64,000 nucleotides of DNA from Orientallactaga sibirica (lineage: Eukaryota; Chordata; Mammalia; Rodentia; Dipodidae). Of the stretch, positions 57,450-64,000 are shown piece by piece; position 1 is the first letter of the stretch, and each line of letters starts with the position of its first letter. The stretch covers positions 6,050,501 to 6,114,500 of the forward strand of contig JAEOAD010001365.1 of assembly GCA_036365145.1 (NCBI GenBank). The letters run 5' to 3'. A model generated the notes under the pieces. It ran no database searches, was not told the DNA's origin, and saw only the letters and a list, made by a program, of their open reading frames with translations. Made by a program: the position numbers and the translations under genes.

Positions 57450-57635
57450 ATACTGGCTAGCCGGGTGTGGTGCACGCCTTTAATCTCAGCACTTGGTAGG
57501 CAGAAGGTAGGAAGATCACTATGAGTTTGAGGCCACCCTGAGTCTACATAGTGAATTCCAGGTCAGCCTGGGCTAGAGTGAGACCCTACCGCAAAAAAAA
57601 AAAAATAAAATAAAAATAAAAAATAAAAAAAACAG
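57450..57635 (+). mobile_element. B1-like SINE, young
   Basis: ctagccgggtgtggtgcacg, cctttaatctcagcacttgg, gtttgaggccaccctgagtc, gtgaattccaggtcagcctg. It follows the previous B1 in the same direction and ends in an A/AAAAT-rich tail. Confidence 0.94.
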
Positions 57636-57749
57636 GCTGTAATTTCATGTGACATGAGTGTTAAGGGGAGGCAAGGAACACACACGTCAGGGAGGGGTGG
57701 GGAGGGAGCGTGGGAAGACACATAGCTTTTATTTCTTAGATAAACACTG

Positions 57750-57905
57750 AAAAGAGGACTCTCATATGATAATCATGGGTTTGGCTTTGTGGGAACATGA
57801 TGAAGTGTTTTCTTAAAATGATGATCCTATTTCATTTGGTGAACAGCAGTTTGTGAGGGTTCTGGTGACTCCACATGCTGGCCAGCGCTTGGTGTTTTCC
57901 TGGTA
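57750..57905 (-). mobile_element. ancient L1 3'-region fragment
   Basis: gtttgtgagggttctggtga and ctccacatgctggccagcgc, then ttggtgttttcctgg, match the complement of an old L1 tail. Confidence 0.55.
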
Positions 57906-57909
57906 TGTC

Positions 57910-58740
57910 CTTGTGATTTTACATTGTGTTTATCTAAAGAGGTTTGGCTGTATTTTCACTTTCCATTCCCATATATTCTTTTAAATACCTTGCAGGCATA
58001 GACAAGACCCTTCCTAAGACTAGGGCAGGAAAAGATCCATGAGGAGGCCCAGTGACACTCACCCCCTACGTAGTGAACCCCAGAACAAGGGGAAGACAGA
58101 GGCCTGGAGCTTCCTTCCACGTACATCTGCATGAAGATGGCGCAGAGTAGGGGCGGGGTGGGGTGGCGTGAGCAGAAACTCCGAGAAAGATCTTTTGGCT
58201 CTTCTGCTCTCCCCCAAGCACAAAACCATGGCAACGATAAATCCAGCTTTTAACCAAATTAACTGAATGTACAATAACAGCCGAATAGAAGGAGAGAAAT
58301 GCCAATGCCTAGGAATAAAGGCTATTTAATTTACCAGAAAAAAAAAATTGAGTCCATGGTTCTATATCCAGCTAAAATGTCTTCAGAAGTAAACACAAAA
58401 TAGACTCTTCATTAAAAAAAAAAAAAATAGCCCTAGCAAAATCACCGTTAGCCAGCAGGAACCACACTTCAAAATAGTAGATTTTCAGGCAGAATGAATG
58501 TGGTATCATGCAGAAACATGGATTTGCATATGAAATGAAGGTCTGTAGAAGTGCTAAAAAATGAATTCTCATGGTGTTTTTCTTCATTTTCATCACTCTA
58601 AAACACAACTATCTAAAATATAGCTAGTAATGATATGTTGTGGGACTTCCATGAACAGGAAACTATACAACAATGATAACCAAAATAAAGGGGGATTGTG
58701 GGGCTCATGCATCCATCTACATTGCCATTTCTTAAAATAT
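57910..58740. other. single-copy-like non-coding DNA
   Basis: No repeat recognised beyond A-runs near 58338 and 58414. Frames of 71-92 codons lack domains. Confidence 0.4.
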
Positions 58741-58747
58741 GTTTGTG

Positions 58748-58865
58748 TTTTTCCAGAAAAGGTGTTACCCTATTATCCCAACTGGCATGGAACTCACACA
58801 CTGGTCTCAGACTTTTCAGTCTTCAAAGTACTGGGATTAACAGGTATGGGCACTGCGCCCAGTAT
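58748..58865 (-). mobile_element. old B1-like SINE
   Basis: ttatcccaactggcatggaa, ctcacacactggtctcagac, aaagtactgggattaacagg. Antisense and diverged. Confidence 0.65.
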
Positions 58866-58974
58866 GTCTTGTAACAAATTTATGTTTGCCAAAGAAGTCT
58901 GCCAGTCTTCTTCAATGCATTTTGCACGAGAGATACAGGCAAATTTCCTCCCAAGGTTCGACAAATAGAGAGAT

Positions 58975-59390
58975 GTTTATCACACTCGACTCATAAGGTG
59001 ACCAAATTGGAAATCACCAAAATATTTATCCACTGGGGAAAAGCAATAAACACAATGGACGACTACATAGTAATGAAAAAGGAATGAATTACTTACTGTC
59101 AGGGCAATATTATGCATACATTTCAAATTCATTACAAGCAAAATAAGTCAGACATGAAAGATTATGTACGGTTTTACCTATATCAGACCTTACATCAACA
59201 AAATATGGGTATGGAAAATTGATTAGTGGTTGCTAGTGGCTGGGGATGGATGACGGAGATTGATTCAAAAAGCAGGAAAGAATGTAGGGGTTGGGACCAC
59301 TGTTCCCTGTCTTGACTGTGCAGTGCGTATGTTGTTACAATGAGCCGTATGCACATGCTTTCTGACTTAATATGTTGTGACAATGCAACG
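58975..59390 (+). mobile_element. ancient L1 3'-region fragment
   Basis: ttggaaatcaccaaaatatt, tatccactggggaaaagcaa, gtaatgaaaaaggaatgaat and gattagtggttgctagtggc are in the order of an old L1 3' UTR (the ggaatactactcagcaataa type). Confidence 0.65.
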
Positions 59391-59394
59391 GTAC

Positions 59395-59820
59395 CAAGTC
59401 ATGTATGTGCATGCAAATTCAGTAGAAACTGCCCTCTGAATGCTCAATTCTGGTCTTTGCTCTGGCCATGGGGAGAGGCAGGATGACTGTCTCGAGATGC
59501 TGGGCCATGAGCGCTGAGCCCCACACTCCCAGCTCCGTGAGGTCACAGGGGGAACCCCGTACTCGGTGCTGTACAGGGTGGCCGAGGCCTGACTGGCAGA
59601 GCAAGAGAATCACTGCATTTTCTCCTAATGGTATTTTCAACTTCAGGTAGGGTTGAGGGATGTGGTCCCATGCTGAGTCCAGGAGCAGCTGTACTTAAAA
59701 TAGTAACTTATATTCCATGTGAGTTAAGTATTGATTTAGAAAAAAAAAAAACTATAGGGAAGTAGAAATGAATAAAAATTATGCCAGGTCTCATAGGAAT
59801 TGAAGTAATAAGACAGGGAT
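59395..59820. other. single-copy-like non-coding DNA
   Basis: No repeat or domain recognised. Confidence 0.4.
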
Positions 59821-59824
59821 GGTT

Positions 59825-60312
59825 CTGGTTTAAATAAGCATCCCCCCACCCATGTGTTGTGGCACTATTTGGAGGTGAGGGAACTTCTAAGTGGGCATTA
59901 TTGGAAATAAGGTCACTTGGGGGTTGTTTAAGAAGGAGCTAGCTGAACCACATCTCTTCCTCTTGTCTCTCCTCTTCTGTCCCTCTCCCTCCCTCTCTCC
60001 CTCCTTCCCTCCCTCTCTCTCTTTCCTCTTATCTCTTCTCCTCTCTCTCCCTCCTCTCCTTCTCCTTCTCTCCTCTCCTTCTCCTTCTCTCCTCTCCTCT
60101 CCTCCCCTTTCCTCTTATTCCTTGCAGCCACAAAAGGAGCAGCTTCCCTTGTTACACACATCTGTTATGCCACTCTTCCTCACAATAGACCTAAAATCAG
60201 TCATATGATCACAGACAGAAACTTCCCAAATTGTGAGCAGAAATCAACCTTTCTCCTTTATAATTTATGTCAGGTAATTTTTATAGTAACAGAAAGCTGA
60301 CAGAACTATGAT
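59825..60312 (+). mobile_element. MT-like MaLR LTR with expanded pyrimidine tract
   Basis: tggttctggtttaaataagc, ggaaataaggtcacttgggg, accatgagca-type tail (aattgtgagcagaaatcaac, ctttctcctttataatttat) and aacagaaagctgacagaact follow the MT layout. A CTTCTC/CTCCC tract (59978-60115) has expanded where these LTRs have a short CT run. Confidence 0.65.
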
Positions 60313-60479
60313 CGATAATTTTAATGTGATACAAAAATAACTTTATCAAACATTTCTTTAATCTTCAGTTCCTTAAAGATGTCTTTGGCACATGGTGTCA
60401 AATAGAGCTTTTTGAATAAATGAATGACTGCACAGTTACTGTCTGATGCACATGTGTGTGTGCATGTGTATGTGTAAGT

Positions 60480-60720
60480 GCATCCCATGATGTGGGTACG
60501 GGCCTGAAATCCCAGCGGAGGCAGAAGGATCAAGTTCAAGCTGCAGAGTGAGTTCAAGCCCAGCTTGGGAAACTTAGTGAGATCCTGTCTCAAAATAAAA
60601 TAAAAGGCAAAAAGAGAGAGGATATAGTTCAGTGGTAGAGCACTTGCGTAGAATCTGCCAGAGAAGGGTGTGTTCAAAGCCCAGGATTCCATCCCAGTAC
60701 CCCCAAAATAAAAATAATGA
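60480..60720 (+). mobile_element. B1-dID-like dimeric SINE
   Basis: B1-like left part (ggtacgggcctgaaatccca, gagtgagttcaagcccagct, gagatcctgtctc) followed by A-rich linker and ID-like right part (ggatatagttcagtggtaga, gcacttgcgtagaatctgcc). Both parts are complete. Confidence 0.8.
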
Positions 60721-60930
60721 TAAAAATTTAAATGTCCCTATATAGGTATAGATTTCTCCATCTCTCTCTTTGTTTCAGCATCCATATTTGCACATCTGTT
60801 TGTTTTGGTTGGTACCACCTATATGGATACACTACTGTATTTTTAAGCCTCTACCTTATACTCTTCTCTACCTATTTATTTTCAGCCCATCTATGCAATT
60901 CTGTTCAACTGTGTCTCTAAAGACAGCTAT

Positions 60931-61080
60931 GGGGCTGGAGGGATGGCTTAGTGGTTAAGGCATTTGCCTACAAAGCCAAAGGACTCAGGTTTGATTCTCC
61001 AGGACCCACGTAAGCCAGATACACAAGGTAGTGCATGCATCTGGAGTTTGTTTGCAGTGGCTGGGGACCCTGGCGTGCCC

Positions 61081-61119
<39 letters not shown>

Positions 61120-61160
61120 CATCTTTCTCTCTCAAATAAATAAATAAAAATATTTAAAGA
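60931..61160 (+). mobile_element. DIP-like SINE with (CT)n
   Basis: gggctggagggatggcttag, box B ggtttgattctcc, taagccagatacacaaggta, CT units at about 61087-61115 and AAATAAATAAA tail. The flanks share taaagacag. Confidence 0.94.
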
Positions 61161-61164
61161 CAGG

Positions 61165-61500
61165 TACATGTTGCATCTTGTTTGATGACTAGATCCCCCA
61201 GCTGTGCCTACTGAAGGAGCCATCAATGCTTCTTCAAAAAGCAAGTGAAAATGGGTTAGAGAGCCCGTCATGTGTTGGTGGAGTATAGGGCTTCAAAGAT
61301 TAGACTTGCAAGTCATGTCAGGGGGGACCTAGTGAGCAGGCAGCTGGTGTGACCTGGAGAAAAGCAGAGAGAAGAGGGAGGACAGCTGAGGAGACAGAGC
61401 CCTAGGCTCCAGCACAGGTGCCTTCTAGCCTGGCCAACATGGTACCATCAAACCTTGAGTCAAGGTTTCCCATTGCAAAAAGAAAGCCCACTGTATAGAA
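61165..61500. other. single-copy-like non-coding DNA
   Basis: No repeat or domain recognised. Confidence 0.4.
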
Positions 61501-61512
61501 ATGGGGCTGCTT

Positions 61513-61750
61513 AGGGGCTGGAGAGGTGACTCAGCAGTTAAGGCACTTGCCTGCAAAGCCTAATGACCCAGGTTTGATTCCCTAGTACTCATGTAAAGTC
61601 AGATGCACAAAGTGGCACATGCATCTGGAGTTGGTTTGAAGTGGCTGGATGACTTGGTGCTCCCATTCTCTGTCTCTCTTCTCTCTCTCTCTCTTTCTCT
61701 CTCTCATGATCCCTCCCCCCCCCGCACCGCTTGCAAATTAAAAAACAAGA
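61513..61750 (+). mobile_element. DIP-like SINE
   Basis: aggggctggagaggtgactc, box B ggtttgattccc, aagtcagatgcacaaagtgg and CT-rich tract, ending in an unusual C-run and gcttgcaaattaaaaaacaa. agaaatggggctg before and agaaataggactg after may be its target duplication. Confidence 0.9.
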
Positions 61751-61772
61751 AATAGGACTGTGTGAGTGTTGT

Positions 61773-62048
61773 TGGAGGTGAGACCATGGAAGGTGAGGCC
61801 GTGGCAGGTGAGGCCGTGGAAGGCGAGGCTGTGGAAGGTGAGACCATGGAAGGCCGTGGCAGGTGAGGCTGTGGCAGGTGAAGCTGTGGAAGGAGAGGCC
61901 GTGGAAGGCGAGGCCGTGGCAGGCGAGGCCGTGGCAGGCGAGGCCGTGGAAGGCGAGGCCGTGGAAGGCGAGGCTGAGGAAGGCGAGGCCGTGGCAGGTG
62001 AGGCCGTGGAAGGTGAGGCAGTGGAAGGTGAGGCCGTGGAAGGTAAGG
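61773..62048. repeat. 15-bp minisatellite
   Basis: About 18 tandem copies of a 15-bp unit, GTGGAAGGCGAGGCC with A/C, C/T and T/C variants. Read on + it gives Val-Glu/Ala-Gly-Glu-Ala repeats. Several frames on both strands stay open, which explains the 94-, 96-, 110- and 168-codon frames. A 5-bp loss near 61853 changes the frame, so it is not a coding repeat. Confidence 0.95.
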
Positions 62049-62099
62049 TGTGGTGATGCAAAGAAGCCACAGGTGGACATCAGCTCACTCTGCATCCTG

Positions 62100-62405
62100 C
62101 ATGCAATGTCTTCATGGCCACCAATAGGACCGTTGGGACCATTTTAAAGATATTTATATTAATCCCTGCTGCCTGACCTTTCATTTTCCAGCTACTATGC
62201 TTTTATTGTTTGTTTGTTTGTATTTTTTTCTTCCTTTTTACTAGGGTTACTACATTTTCTTTCATCGCAAAAGTGATTCAGAAGTTGGACATCCCATTTG
62301 TAATACTCTTTTAACTTTATGCCTATCATGGAAAAAAATCAACAAAATAATGAACACTTGCTGTGGATGAAGACTCAAATGCTTCAAGAGCTTTTCTTTC
62401 TTTTC
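62100..62405. other. single-copy-like non-coding DNA
   Basis: No repeat recognised beyond a TTTG run near 62208-62221. Confidence 0.4.
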
Positions 62406-62409
62406 TTTG

Positions 62410-62727
62410 TCAATGTATGAGTGTGATGTGTATGTACGTACGTGTGCAGGAACTCGTGTGTGAGTGGGAGTGTGCATGTGTGCGTGGAGACTAGAGATTG
62501 ACATTGGATCTCTTCCTCTGTTGCTTCCCATCTTATTTGTTGAGACGGGGGCTCTCACTGAACTCCGAGAGCACTAATTTGGCCTAAGGATTTTCTGTCT
62601 CTACCTGCCCAGTGATGGGATTGCAGCACACAGCAGCCTGCCTGGTATTATGTGGGTGCTGGGAATCTAAACTCAGGTGCTGTGTGTATGTAGCAAGCCT
62701 TCCCTTCTCAGCATCACCTCCCAGCCC
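62410..62727. mobile_element. URR1-like rodent repeat
   Basis: TG-rich lead (to about 62480), gagacgggggctctcactga, cagtgatgggattgcagcac, tatgtgggtgctgggaatct, aaactcaggtgctgtgtgta, and catcacctcccagcccc, in the same order as 36110-36480. Confidence 0.6.
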
Positions 62728-62729
62728 CT

Positions 62730-64000
62730 AGAGATCGTTTTATAAACAAAGACCTCCATGTCCATACTCTCAAGGGCCAGCACAGTTTGTCAGAGGTGAG
62801 CCCCTGGTCGCCTGTTCTCCATGTTGAATTTTCTGTATTTCCAAATCACCACTTTTGATTTATGGGATGGAGACACCACCTACAGACTTCTTCCTTGGTT
62901 TCAATATAGTTTGGCTCGATGGTTTATGTGCATCCTCCCAGCACACTTTAATCACTCATCCATTTCCAGTTATCCTCCTCCATCCATGCTTGTAGCAAAC
63001 GTGGATTTACTGCTCGCTACGTTCCAAGCACAGTTCTAAGAGCATTGCGTATTAAGCCACTTCAGGTGGAATCTACCGTTTTGTAACCTTCCTGAGGACA
63101 TGCAAAAGAAACCCAGCTTCACCCCAAATGAGAAGGAGCTGACACTGGTCAGGTCCAGCTAGTCAATGAGGTCATTAAAGTCACTGACAGGACTATGGGT
63201 GAGGCGCAGTCGGTGGCATCAGGTAAGCGTCCCTCCTCCTGTCAAGTATTGACATCTTACAGACATTTACTATTTCTAAGGTCACGTGCACTGGAGGCAG
63301 AAGGAGTGGTAGGTGGAATCTCAGAGGAGGGTCCTGTGAGGGTCTTGTGACCCTCCCTTCGAGAGGGGATGTTATCAGCTCCACCCTGTAGATGCAGTAT
63401 CTGTATCTGTTTCTCTGTTGCCATGACTGCAAGCCAATGGATGCAGGAGGTCACCATAGCCACAGCCGCTCTGCCTCATGATGGCAACCGTCATGTCCAG
63501 CCCGGAGGCAAGAGCTGCACCACAGTTACTAACGCCCCAAACCACTTCTAGTCAGGGTAAAGTGTGGACTAAAATATTTGATTTCTGACACTGTAAAATG
63601 AAGATATTAGTTCTCAGAGCCCACCCCATTTCGAGCTCACAACCGCTTTCAAATGCACTTTTATTTTGACAAGATTCTTAACATTTATGTTCCTCCCTGT
63701 AATAAAAGCTAGGTCTTCCGTGACTTGTCTTTGCGGGTGATTTGGAGGCAAAGGCTAATAAATGGATTTCACATCCCCAGGGTTATGTCATAAGACAGAC
63801 AGCAGAATGCAGTAAGATCTCAGGAGGCATCTCCTTCCCTACAAGACCCATGTCATGACCACTAAGCCATGCGGGGAAGATGATATCCAAAGTCAAGTTT
63901 AACTTAGTTCTGATTCAGAATAAAGCAGACAACTTCACCAGTGGTGTTGGCGCACTCTCCCATTCTCCCAGTGTGTAATCTTCCATTTTTCCTTTTCTTC
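62730..64000. other. single-copy-like DNA with a MIR-like patch
   Basis: 63000-63050 (gtggatttactgctcgctac, gttccaagcacagttctaag) resembles a MIR core in sense. 63560-63780 is smooth and AT-rich. Frames of 60-79 codons lack domains. The sequence continues beyond the window. Confidence 0.4.

Noticed and set aside
61589..62147. Frames of 94-168 codons with pentapeptide repeats on both strands
   Set aside because: All derive from the 15-bp minisatellite. A 5-bp loss breaks the register, and the 168-codon frame also reads through a DIP SINE.

Overview
This is a mammalian, specifically rodent, nuclear genomic window with no protein-coding gene, tRNA, rRNA or known small RNA that I can support. 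Every open reading frame is short (at most 189 codons). None carries a recognisable domain, and the longest ones are explained by simple repeats, SINEs or a minisatellite. The best description is intergenic or deep-intronic DNA.

Organism: two SINE families dominate. One is 7SL-derived B1-like. The other is a tRNA-headed element of the B2 superfamily with box A (tggcttagtggtta-like), a well-kept box B (GGTTCGATTCC), a family-specific body (agccagatgcacaaggtgg, then catctggagttcgtttgca), a CT-rich tract and an AAATAAATAAA tail. From memory this resembles the DIP SINE described from jerboas (Dipodoidea). With the rodent MaLR LTRs (ORR1/MT type) and B1-dID dimers, I infer a jerboa-like rodent. 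This is not proven without a database search.

Layout. 1-12 kb: mostly single-copy DNA with scattered DIP and B1 copies and one 5'-truncated L1 flanked by a perfect 17-bp duplication (7343-8133). 12.2-15.4 kb: an ancient L2/MIR-like block, then a complete MaLR retroelement inserted inside an older antisense LTR. 15.4-32.2 kb: SINE-poor, with AT-rich, TAAT-rich stretches that look like conserved non-coding DNA (about 19.5-20.5, 25.2-26.4 and 30.3-32.0 kb). 32-45 kb: repeat-rich, with solo LTRs at 37.6, 40.3 and 43.2 kb, several MT-like LTRs and old L1 pieces. 45.4-48.7 kb: an L1 3' UTR and MT-like LTR broken up by six DIP SINEs. 49-57 kb: moderate repeats, then single-copy DNA. 57-64 kb: B1 elements, an old L1 piece, a pyrimidine-expanded LTR, two DIP SINEs, a 15-bp minisatellite (61.77-62.05 kb) and single-copy DNA to the end.

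No genes act together here. The biology to be read is the order of retroelement insertion, which is unusually clear because many target-site duplications are intact. I found no previously undescribed coding system. The most useful observations are the nested LTR elements, a long DIP variant with an altered or duplicated box B, a possible DIP/L1 chimera, and candidate enhancer-like stretches.
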